Shown piece by piece: positions 23,061 to 34,604 of a DNA stretch of 64,000 nucleotides. The stretch is from Glossina fuscipes (taxonomy: Eukaryota; Arthropoda; Insecta; Diptera; Glossinidae): NCBI RefSeq assembly GCF_014805625.2, contig NW_023998414.1:43104319-43168318 (forward strand). The letters are read 5' to 3'. The position numbers were made by a program, and so were the translations under genes. Numbering within the stretch: the stretch's first letter is position 1; each line of letters begins with the position of its first letter. The notes below the pieces were generated by a model. It ran no database searches and was not told the origin of the DNA. It saw nothing but the letters and a program-made list of their open reading frames with translations.

Positions 23061-24935
23061 CAAATTGTTCTCAATAAATGCCTTCTTCAAGATACGAAAT
23101 GGCCAAAATTAATGCAAACACCTGTTATATAAGCTGTACCTTTGTTCTCCGACCATTACATTTGACCATAGAAATCCGATTTGTTGTATTAAAAGTAGAG
23201 CGTAACTTTTCCTTATCAAAATGCAAAAAGGAAAACAAAAGAGAGATTTTCCACAATTCCCCAGGAACTTTGTTGTGCAATCGTTAGTGAAGTTATTGCA
23301 TCTTTCTTTGTAAGCTGAACTGCCCGACAAAGCGATTCCTTATAAAAGCACTCGGCTGAGATAATCAATTTTTGTGCATTTTTTGCAAGTTAGCCCACCT
23401 TTTTTCGAACAGGCCGAGGAATGTTTGTCGATTGTCGATAACTAGAAGTTTATCCAAAAAATATTTTCGGCTTCAATATCTCATTACGAAATTAACTCTT
23501 ATTCATTTTTCCAATTTTTCTTAGCTTTTTTTAAATAACTTCTTCTTCTTCTTCTTCTTCTTCTTCAAAGATAATCAGAGAGTCAACAACAGGTGATTAC
23601 TCCAATCTTATTGGTAGAAGTTCAGGGCGAGCATGAAAATGTACAGTTTTTCTCTTTGAAAAACATTGGATCGCCAGGGATCAAGTTTGAAGATAATAGA
23701 TTAAGTGCTTACTATATAACATTGCACATAATCTCTTATCCACAAATTTCATCCTTGACTAGTCAATATAAAACTGATTGACAAGTCGTTAGGTAGCTTA
23801 CACTAGATATACAGAAAAATGCTAATAAAAGAACGTTTTAATCATTTCTAAACTTATCCTAAATTTCGCTTTTTGTGCAGTTTTGATTTTATTTACAAGT
23901 CTTTTTCTTGATTTTTTTTATTTATTTATTTTTTTTTTTGAAAATATGGTTATTCACGTAAATACTATCTAAAGCTTGTAGTGCAATGGTATACTGCGCA
24001 CAGGACGACTTTGATTATGTCAACTAATGCCAACATTCTTTGAATCGATTTAAGTCTGCCAATCCGTCTGTTCCCCTGAACTCTGTTCGCCTATTTTTGT
24101 GTTCAATCTATAGGTCGTAATTATATCACTCAGCACTTGTGGTCGAGTCTAGATGTCAAGGCGTCTAGAACGCCTAGATGTTTCGAGTTTCTCATGTGGA
24201 TACTCTGCTGTGAAGGCTTACGACTTACGGTCCGCAATCGGACGTGGAGTGAGAAAATGCACAATCAACGCAACGACCCGAAGATGATTAGTCCTAAGTT
24301 GGGATGGCCAAGTTGGGATACGTATCCCCGTGTCTGTTGAGAACGTCTAAAACCTCTACCCTTCTTTTTGTGAAGCTCCCGTTTGCAATGCGAGTAAGCC
24401 AGTTCTTCTTGCGCCCCCACTAGCACGGCCCCGCAATGGACCGTTCCCAATATCAAATTGAAGCCGGAAGATTGCTTCGGGAGAAGAGAGTAATAAAAAA
24501 GGAAATAATCACAGCCTCTAGTCAGATTTATTATTAAGCGATTCAGAAACATATTTTAATTTCGATTTTAGCACGTCCGTCCGTCTGTCCAATTAATTTC
24601 CGTTTAATTCTTTTCGTTGAAAATTTCATGAAATTTATTGGACTGAGGTAATTTTGTTATTAAAAATGGACACGTTTGAACCATTCTTACGGTCACTCCC
24701 CATTTAACGCCACAGTCGAAAGAAAAGCCATCGCGTGAAATATATTCTTCTTTTTTTTCGTCTTGCTTGACAAGAACTCGTGAAATATAGCGTTATTGCT
24801 TATCGAAGGAATATAGAAAATTTCGATGGTATAGGTGCCCTTTTTGTTATCTAATGACTGCCCTTGCTAAGCTATAATGTCCTTGTACTTGTTTTTACTC
24901 CATTTTTCAAAAACGAAGTTTTGTTTCGGTACATT

Positions 24936-25230
24936 TTTGTACCCATCATCGAAGGACGAGGGCTATATTGATTTTGTCAAAACGTTTGCAACACCCCGAC
25001 AGAAGCATCAGATACCCCATAAGATATATATATTCTTGATTAACATCAAATTCTAAATCGATTTAAGCATGTCACTCTGTCCGATTGTTCATCCGTGCAA
25101 TGTCTGTTGTAAACTCTCTATTGGCCGAAAAGGTGAAGTAGTCGATTTCACATTTGGCAGAAACATTGGAAGTTCTTGCACGCAGGCGGGTATTGAAAAT
25201 GGCCCGTTCGTCGTTTGAAGCACACGTCCA
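24936..25230 (+). repeat. Dispersed repeat family 1, partial copy
   Basis: It starts TACCCATCATCGAAGGACGAG and continues through CGTTTGCAACACCCCGA, ATCAAATTCTAAATCG and GGCAGAAACATTGGAAG, then stops before the middle of the family. It is the best preserved 5' end in the window. Confidence 0.8.
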
Positions 25231-26320
25231 CATAGTACCACATAAATTGAGAATATTTCTATTTATCAAAAGCAGTAGAAAGTTTTTCGCCCATTGTACT
25301 GAGTATTGAATAACTGATCTTGCTCAACTATAGCTTTTTAACTTTTTTACTCCATTGAAAAATAGGCGAACCGGCAAGATCTATCAAAGCCTCAAAATAA
25401 TATGCTTTTCATTTTCTTCCGCGATTTTTTGCAATTTTTTTCTCCCTTCTTTGAATGATGTCTTTTGGTAAATGTTACGCGAGCAAGTATTCTATTTCTG
25501 TCGCCACTTGAAAGATTCGTTTGGTTGAATTAAGGACAACATTGGGTTAATAAAACAATTGGACAAGATTAAGAACCAAAAGATGGATGAAATGTACTAT
25601 CATACGTTGCTTGACAATCTGTTCAACAAGTGAGATACGATCGATAATTAACGACGTAACTCATTTCGAAAATGGTGTTTAGGGTCAGTGGTGTTTAGAG
25701 TTTCTTATGAAAAACCCATTATCTGCTCGTTTGGCGTGTGTTTGTTTAATTTCATTAGATATAAAATATTTCTATTGCAAGCACATATGTATTTCAAGAG
25801 CCTTCTTCTTTTATCGCTTCAGTTGACGGGATAATATATTGAATGTAAGAACCAATGGAATGAGAAATCCATTCGCGAATCTATTCTCGTTATACAATTA
25901 AACAATTTCTTAAATATATTTATTATGGATGATATATTTTCTTTATTAATCAATCATTGACACAGTAAGATTGCGGAACATGACACGTTTACAGCGATAA
26001 TAAGGGACAAAATGATGTAAAATGGAATTCCGATAAGTGATGTCAATCTAACTTTCGCGCCAGTGCTGTATGGTTAGCATAAAAATTAGAAGACTTTCAG
26101 ATATATATCGATGCAGATTGTACTTGTGAAACGTGTTCGAATGGGGATTGCGCAGTTGATTGCGAAGTTTTCGAGCAACATTGAACTGAGCGATGGGGAT
26201 GAATGTCAAGGACTATTATTAAACAACATTTTCGAGCAGAAGGTATGTCTCCTTGGTTCAGTATAGTTTTTGACTTGGTGGTGTAACTGGGTTGACGCTT
26301 TGTCAAAAAGTGGTTTACGG

Positions 26321-27116
26321 TAGATCAACATCAAATTCTAAATGGATTTAAAAACGTTTGTCTGTCCGTCTGTTTGTCTGTCCATCTGTGCAACGTCTGT
26401 TGTAAACACTCCCCTGGCCGCAAAAATAAAGCTGTCGCCTTCAAATTTGACAGAAACATTGGAAGTTCTTGTGTGCAGGTTGAAAATGGGTCAAATCGTT
26501 CATGGGACACTCCCACACCACCATGCAAACTGAGAACCCTATTTTATCTATTCCTGACATTGGTTTTTAGTTTATCACTGATAAACTAAGTAGATATATG
26601 TACAAAAATTTTAACGTATATTCTATGGGCGATGCTGTCGTATTTGTGCACAAAAATGGAAAAAATTAACCGCGCCTACCCAATTTTATAGTGTATTAAA
26701 GTTTAACTGTTTTTCCAATACCTTTATAACGCGCAAAAACAACCTTCAAAAACCCAATAAAGTATATTAATTCTTGGCCAGTTTCGAATTTGGAATGCAC
26801 CTAAACATATCCGCTTATACGTCTGCCCAGCTGTCCGTATGCGCAACTTGGTACTATTTGTAGTAAACTTTCTGCCGTTAGTGAAAAGTAGGAGATACTG
26901 CCAGACAAGTAAAGACAAGCGAAAGAATTTGGAATTGATCTAAACTTTTCAAAGGACACGCCTACAACGCCCACATGCCTGTACGACAAAAACGCAGCGC
27001 CCACTCCACCTTATGGAACAGGAAAGTGTTGTCTTTTCATTTCTTTTTTGATCTCTTTTTTTGGGCTAAACCAGTGATGGGTATAAAAGATTCGGATCCG
27101 AACGAGTTTAATTTTC
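26321..27116 (+). repeat. Dispersed repeat family 1, long copy
   Basis: It begins inside the family at ATCAACATCAAATTC and keeps the CTGTCCGTCTG run, ACAGAAACATTGGAAG, GGGACACTCCCACACC, and ATGGAAAAAATTAACCGCG. It ends GATGGGTATAAAAGATTCGG followed by AACGAG. The 3' half matches the 43008 copy closely in order. Confidence 0.8.
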
Positions 27117-27892
27117 ATATTTTTTTTTTTTTTTTTTTTGCATAACTGTGAGATGATTGCTTTCCGGTAATATGCGCTAAAATGTTTGCAGCTTATTATA
27201 TGGCTTAAGAACGTCCAAGGAAAGCTACTGCCTAACTTGTTCTCATCGTCTCCACGATTGCTTTTATTCAGCTGTTTTTGCAATGCAAATAAAATGTTTT
27301 CCCTTAAGAAATATTTTAAAAATTAAAAATATTCACGTCTCTGTTACGTTATGCGAGTTCGATCTTAATAACTTAATTAACATTTATTTGTTAAAGTTCG
27401 ATGAAAGGAAAAAAAACCTTTAAATTTTTCGGAATTTTTTATTGCTTTTTTATTGGCTTAACAAATGCTTCGCACTAATACACTAACAGATGTCTTCACA
27501 AAGCATGTATGGCCATTTAAAACAGTTACAGTGTAAAACGTTCGATTTTGTCGAATTGACAGGTGCCGCGAACCTGGCACGTTTCAAGAAAAAGAAGAAC
27601 AGCCTTTTAACATAACTCTTGCAAACTTCAATACTTTCAGTCGACATTTTCACAATATTTTTGAGCTGAGATTAGCCAAACAAGTGGCAGACATAGTGAG
27701 ATGGATATTTTCAATAAGTTTACTTAAACAAGATTTATTTCCAAGAGAATACGATTTTTGGGTCAAAATTTGAAATTTTTTGATTGAAATACTCGGCTAT
27801 AGCGCCAAGCTATTATTATTAAGAAATCCTACCTATTTTTCTAGATATCGACATAAAGGCGAAATTGAATTTATTTGAAGTTTTCTTTTTTC

Positions 27893-27993
27893 TGATATCC
27901 ATCACCGATGTCGAAACGTTTGCAAGTCGCAGAAAGAAGCTTCAATGACTGCAGAGATCTTGATCAGCATCAATTTTTGAATCGATTTTAGTA

Positions 27994-28029
<36 letters not shown>

Positions 28030-28350
28030 GATGCAATGTCTGCTAAAAGCATTCTCCTGAAGCTATTGTCTTCAAACTTGACAGAAGCGGGAAGCTTTTG
28101 CACTCAGACTGGTATGTATGCAAAACCCCACAAAGTGGGTAAATTCTTGACCAACTTAGAATTCCGATTGCACCTAAGCATGTCGGTCTGTTCATCTGTC
28201 CATCTGTTCGTCTGCGCAACTGTGTATATAATTTCCCGCTCGCAAAAATGAAGATATCGACTATAAATTTGCAAAGGAATGCATGGAAATGACCCAAATT
28301 TTCGAAGGACACGTCCACATCGCCCACAGACCTCTACGACATAAAATTTT
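27893..28350 (+). repeat. Dispersed repeat family 1, copy with (TCTG)n
   Basis: It starts ATATCCATCACCGATG, then has GATCAGCATCAA, a (GTCT)n run at about 27995-28030, ACTTGACAGAAGCGGG, a second CTGTTCATCTGTCC block, and GGACACGTCCACATCGCCCACA. The closing GGGTATAAAAG block is lost. Confidence 0.75.
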
Positions 28351-29306
28351 ATATTAAAAAAAAATATTTATCCTAATCCTATACGGGTATGCGGTAGTTG
28401 TCTGTACTGCCCTGTACTGTATAACCCGGAAAATGTAACCAGCTATGGACGCATATAAGGTCCGCTTTTCGTCATGAGAATGAATCTAAAGAGTTAAGAG
28501 GACTTCTGAAAAAACATGTGAAAAATTTCCTTTTATATTTTCAAATAGGGCTTAAATTAGAGTTGAAAAATTTCGAACAGCCTCAAATGTAAGAAATTTC
28601 TTTAGCCAGAGGCGACAGGGCAAGTGTTTGCCATCTAGCCATCTCTTGATGCCTTTCGCGGTTTCTTATTGCTTTAGAAGTGAAACGAAAGTCACTTCAC
28701 TTTGAGAGGAGCCAATTACAGATGTTAATTTGAATCGTGGCGGGAATTGCAGAATGTCTTCGTTATTTACTTTTAATGCATGTATATGTTTACTATTTAA
28801 AAGGTGCCTGACTGATTGAGAAGAGACGGCCGTCTTACATATATTTATGTAATAATAATTTAAGCGATGAGCAATGAAGATTTGATCCAAAAAGCTGAAA
28901 ATCCATATAATGTACGAAATTTCCCTATTAGTCTTTCTTGTTTCCTTTTACAGCAAACTAACTGCTTATCAGATGCTCGTTGAGGGTGTTGATCACAACA
29001 GCATTTCTCTTCACTTTCTAGTAGAAAAACCGGCATTAGTTCATTGCCTAGTTTCAGATATATTGAAAGCGTTTCTACTTTGCTTTATTTTATTTATTTT
29101 TATTTTTTTTGATTAATGCGTTGTTTATAGTTATCTAAAAAGAGCAAATACGGTCGAACTGGTTACATGCGCGAGAGGTTTTATTTCCGGGATCCACAAT
29201 TCATATACGATATTTAACATTTAAATATATTGCGTGTTTTTTATGTCGATCGAAATAAATTTTGCTTAAAAGAAATTTTCATAATATTTCCAATTGTTTT
29301 TTCATC

Positions 29307-29311
<5 letters not shown>

Positions 29312-29342
<31 letters not shown>
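29312..29342. repeat. TA dinucleotide microsatellite
   Basis: An uninterrupted TA run of about 30 bases lies in a very AT-rich, T-rich stretch (29090-29500). Confidence 0.9.
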
Positions 29343-29347
<5 letters not shown>

Positions 29348-30874
29348 TTTAAAATGTTTTCTTACCACAATTAAAGAATATTTCATTTTTTTTATTTTTA
29401 TATTTTTTTTTTTTTGATTTATTTATTTATTTATTATTTATTTTTTATTTTTTTATTTTTTTTGTATATATTTATTTCTAGGAGTTTTTAACTATATATA
29501 CAATGCAAATTAATATAATGGCAAAATTTAATTATGTGCTACTCATATATATACATAAGTTTTGATTGTTTATTCGTTTCGTTGCAAAAACACTTTGTTT
29601 GTTGTCTTGAGTCTTCGCACTATTTTTCAAATCAGGCATAAATTTCTAAAAAATTTCTTCAACACTACTTAGCATTGTACATATTCACACTTTACTGTGG
29701 ATGGCGCTGTTGCTGCACTCTCTTTATATACGGTGTCTCTAATGCAATAGTTAAAGTTGCTCAAACAAACTCTTGCAATTCGACAACAACTTTTCGGCTA
29801 TGGTTTTTGTAACATTTTGCAAAGAGAGAGAGCATCACCAAAAACACTCCTTGAGTAAATTCGAAGCCGTTAATCGATGAAAATAAATTAATTTAATTGA
29901 AAGATAGATAGAAAAAGACTTTTTCAAAAATAAACCAAAAACAAGTCAAAGCGCGCATAGTCAATCGAGGCCGGTCCGTCAATACTGTACGTGCTATTTT
30001 GCTTAGTACAATGCTTTATCTTTTGTATCATAAATAATATCTTGTTCTTGTTTCTACGGAAAGGCTCTGTGACGTGGACGTATTTAGTCCAATCTTCGGA
30101 TACAGTAAACTACTACACAACACTTTAGATCACACTACATTATGTTCAATCAATTTTCTTCGGAAAATAGGGAAAATGAAATGTCGTTGCCACAATAGCT
30201 TAGGCTTATCTTTTCTTTAATAACCATACATGGAAAGAAGTGCATTAAGTCGATTTAAGTGATCTAACCTTAGCGCGATAGTTTTACATGTGCAATTATA
30301 TCAAATTTAAAAATTTTAAATCTTCTTGCCTTATGAAGGCGTAGGAGGACATTTAAAAAGCAGATCCTTGTCATCCAAATTTACGCATGAATAACCAAAT
30401 ATTAAAAATGATGATAGTTTTTTTCATACAACGACTTCTTTTCAATTAAGTATTAAGTGGTAAGTGATCCTAAGAACAGTCCGACCCATTTTCATTTCTT
30501 CAAAATGTCTCGAGAGTTTCGCATTGTAGGTTAAACACAATAATACGGGAATAGTCATAAGATTTGGAGAAGGACAAACGTCACGAATCAGGGACTGAAT
30601 CATTTTTCGAATTAATTAACGCGGCAATAACAAAGCCCCATAATATATATATTTTTTACCATAAATGATGTAGGGCGCAGATATGAATGAATGAAAGTTA
30701 CATACATATTCGCCTTGAGACGAGCATTAACTCAAGGAAATATGTGAGGACAGTAGCAATTTTGGTTTATTATGGCAATGGCCAGCAAGTTGGTTAACTC
30801 ATTTAGCTCTCAATAGTTTCGATTTCACAATCATTTTATAATTATTATGTGTATATATTTTACTTAATTTTGAA

Positions 30875-31540
30875 TATCTAATGCTTAATATAATTTTAAT
30901 TGCTAATGTGATAGTAAATTTAAGTATAATTCTAATACTAATTGAAGATTTAATTCAAATTCTCATTCTAAGTGTAATCATAATTATAGATCTATTTTCA
31001 GTTCTAATTTCAAAAGTAAATGGAAAGCTCACTTCAATTGAAAACCCAACTTCAGTTCTAGTTCTGAAACTAATTCAAACTCTAATTGTAATTCTAAATC
31101 TCAACCTCAACGCAATTGTAATTCTAGTTCTAATTCTAATTCTAAGTCTAAATCGAAATCGAAATCTAAAGTGAAATTCAATCGAAAATCCAACTGCAGT
31201 TCTAAATCCCAATCCATATGTATTTCTAATACTAATTTCAATTCTAATTCTGAAACTAATTCTAAATCTAATTCTAATTTTAAATCTTAATTCCAATCTA
31301 TTTATAATTCTGGTTCAATTATTAAGCCTACATCGAAATCTAAATGCAATTGTAATTGTCTAATTCTAAATCTCAATCTATTTCTAAGCATATTTCTAAT
31401 TCTAATTCTGAAACTAATTCTAAATGTGAATCTAATTCTTAAAATCAATCTCTATATACATCTAATTCGAATTTTGAAAGTATCTAATTCGAACTTTAAT
31501 TCTAAATCTAATTCTAAATCTAGTTTGAAATCTAATTTAA
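30875..31540. repeat. Degenerate TCTAAT-type minisatellite
   Basis: About 670 bases are built from drifting six-base units around TTCTAA / TCTAAT (variants TCGAAA, TCTAAG, CTCAAC). Because the unit is six bases, both strands stay open for long stretches and translate as Ile/Leu/Asn or Arg/Ile/Phe repeats. These are artefacts, not genes. The unit is not the common insect telomere unit TTAGG. Confidence 0.85.
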
Positions 31541-31604
31541 GTTGAGGCGGGAAATTAGCTGAACTTCAGCCGTACCAGTTCATTAAATTACCTTTTTAAA
31601 AAGG

Positions 31605-31647
<43 letters not shown>

Positions 31648-31813
31648 AAACAAACATTGACGATGAGTTTAAATAATTTAAGCGACAATAATAGCTGAGT
31701 AGTGAACTTGAAATTAAGCTAAAGATAGCCTAAAAAAATATCAAGAATAAGCCGTGGAAAAGACTTAAGCAAGAAACTTGAGTCATTTATAGTTAATATA
31801 GTGATAAGAGATA

Positions 31814-31817
31814 TGAG

Positions 31818-31848
<31 letters not shown>

Positions 31849-31856
31849 GAGAGAAA
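31814..31856. repeat. GA microsatellite
   Basis: (GAGA)n with AAAG interruptions, about 43 bases. Confidence 0.9.
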
Positions 31857-33653
31857 AGGTAAGAGTAGGAAGATACTATTTGAATGTTTACGCGAGAAGA
31901 TATTAAGCGATAATAAATTTAATTATCATTATAAATATATGCGAAAATACGAGTTGTGTACGAGCTTTTAAGAAATTAAGCCCGAGACTTGTATTATATA
32001 TTATAAAATGCTCGCTCGTAAATGAAACGTTATCGTCTTCTGTAGAAATATTCATTTTTATCCTGCAAATGTAAAGAAATAGCAATGACGTAAGCATGCT
32101 TGAATTTCATTCAAATTGCATAATAGATTCATGAAAATTTTGAAAGTATTTCTGATTTCGTGAAAATGCAAGAAAAAGAAAAAGAAAAACTAACTGCAAC
32201 GTAAACGGTAACGACAGCGACAACGACATTTCACTTGTTCGAAATGTGACTTTTCTTTTTCGACTTCATTCAGCTTTGTTTGTCTGTCTGAAAAAAGGAA
32301 GGGAAAAAAGGGAGAAGAGTATTTATATCGGCGAGAAGGCAAATAACTCCCTTAAGAAAAAATAAAGAAATAAATAAATGAATAAAAATATGGTTTGAAT
32401 TGTAATTTTTGCACTTATTGACTTTAGCATGACGGGTGAACGGGACAAGTGTAAACTACGGATTAGAAGTGTAGAGGGATAGAAAAGGAAAATCTCTTTG
32501 TGTACACATATTGCATATTCGCTAAAATCGCCCTTATATTCGATTAGTGTAGTAATTATAAAGATTCAACAAACGATTCTCTGCCTTATGCTCTCCTCTA
32601 TCGCTTATGACAAAGCTGTTACAGGATTTAATTTGTAATTTATTTATTACTGCAACATGCCAGCTTCGCTGAGAAAGAAACTGGCTGCCTGAAGATGAAA
32701 TGATGATGACGGAGAGACAATTTATGTAATTAGGAAATCGAAAAAGCACTGCTCAACATACCCAAATACCAAATAGGTACAACCACGGTGTTGTGTGATT
32801 GTTTATGCTGTATTGTAGTTTGACAAGGTGATGCAGCAGTCTAGTGATTATATCTTTCTTTTGATTGCGCGCGCTAACACAGCAGAGCGAAGACAATTTA
32901 CAAGATGTGAGAAGCATATTACACCTTACCTTATCTGGCTGCCTGGCATTCGGAATAAAGTGAAAATTCATTTCTATTGCTACCGCACTAGTATGAGAGT
33001 TATGCTGATATTTGCGCAAAAGCGCATAAAACGTGACAAGCGTGAGAATTGGGCTCAGGTCCAGTCATCGTACAATTGCAATGCAATCGGCAAAATCAAA
33101 AATAACACCGACTCAACTTAGCGGACTAAACGCAAACGGGATACGATCCGTTTAAAGGAAATGCTCCCTACAGCCCGCGACTCGCCTGAGATAAGGATGC
33201 GAAGCGAAGTCATCTTATATTAAACAGAGCAATTCGTGCAAGCTTTTATGATATCTAAGGAGGGCCGCAGATCCGTATTTGTTTGTACAAGGAGTCGGAA
33301 ATCAAATGAAATGTTTTAATAATTTATTTATTTATTTTGTTTCTCAACAATCTTTCTTTTTTTTTTTTTTTCAATGACATTAAACGCTTGCGGATGAATG
33401 AAGGCAACACTAAACGCTTTTTCTTACATCGCTCTCAATGTAAATGTTTCGACAATTTCTATACATTTTTTTTACTTTTTTAATAATATTTTTTGTGGTT
33501 TGCCTTACTTTTTAATAAAATCAAATGATTTTTATTAAAAGATTTGAAATGAGCGAAACGCTTCCCAAAAACGCCAACTGCTTAAATATGTTCTAATAAT
33601 TTATTAAAAAAAAAATTTTTTTTTTATTATTTTTTTCAATTATTTAATGTCCT

Positions 33654-33785
33654 TTTAATTATTATTATTATTATTATTATTTTAATTTTAGACTAATGAA
33701 TTGAATTCTTAGACTAAAAAAAAGAGACATTGAACACTAGCAACACAGGCTATCGGCTCTCCCTTTAATATTCTTTTAAAAACTT
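33654..33785 (-). repeat. tRNA-derived SINE, 5'-truncated copy
   Basis: On the - strand AGTTTTTAAAAGAATATTAAAGG leads into GAGCCGATAGCC and TTGCTAGTG, then TAGTCTAAGAATT, ending in (TAA)n. These match the body and tail of the 16944 copy. The A and B box head is missing. Confidence 0.7.
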
Positions 33786-34604
33786 TGAGCTGAATGAAAA
33801 CAAACTTTTGAAAAAGACGCTACTTTTAATAATTTAATTAATACGGTTTCTTTGCTTTTCTTTCTTTCTTTTATTTATTTATTTTTTCAATACCTTCAAT
33901 ACTAAAAAGTCTACTAAAGAACGCGAGCAAGTTTCCAAAGAAAAATGGGGTAAATGCTCGAAAATGTTTTAATAATTTATTTGAAAATGTTTTTAATAAT
34001 ATGTTTTTGTTTTTTCAATTTATTTTTAATAATACATATCAAATGTTCAGAGATGAGGGAGCAAGCAAGCTTCGCCTAGAACATTAAATGCTTATACGCA
34101 TATCGTGCTCTCATCTCATAAATGTTTTAATAAATTATTTAACTATGTCGTTTTATATTTTATTTTATTTATTATTATTATTTTTTTTTTGCTTTGTTTT
34201 TTGGTAAATTTTCCATTTAAATAACTTGTTAACAATTTATATGAAAGTATACACAAAACGAATGGAAGAAATCTGGCGAGAAAACGTCAAGTGCTTAAAG
34301 CGCATATCGGGACAGTTGATATATCGGTGAACATAAATGTTTTAAATATTTTTTTCAAATAATATTTTTGAATTATTATTTATCGCCGTAAGACTCTATA
34401 CAAAGAAAGCTAATTGCCTCGAGACGTATCGCGTACTCCGCAACGCTCGCTCTTGGTTAACATATAACGAAGATTTCTGAATTTTTATTCGTTTTTTTCT
34501 TTTTGCTTTTATTGCAAATCACAAATTCTTATCGACTAAATCAAACAACAACAAAGACTTATAAAGATAGGGGTTCGCAAGGATTCGCTTACTCGTACAT
34601 CTAT

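Larger units (their letters stand above)
19910..34604. other. Long intergenic region between genes B and C
   Basis: No convincing gene is seen. Contents recognised are a dead mariner (22525-23060), four copies of dispersed family 1, a TTC run near 23540, a TA run near 29312, the degenerate TCTAAT tract (30875-31540), a GA microsatellite (31814-31856) and a SINE (33654). The part at 24130-24500 is less AT-rich than its surroundings and was not identified. Confidence 0.5.

Noticed and set aside
28910..29116. 68-residue frame starting MYEISLLVFLVSF
   Set aside because: The leader overlaps an acceptor-like pyrimidine tract and the C-terminal half is translated T-rich sequence; no partner exon found.
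30881..31296. Open frames of 73-97 codons on both strands
   Set aside because: Products of the six-base TCTAAT repeat, not genes.
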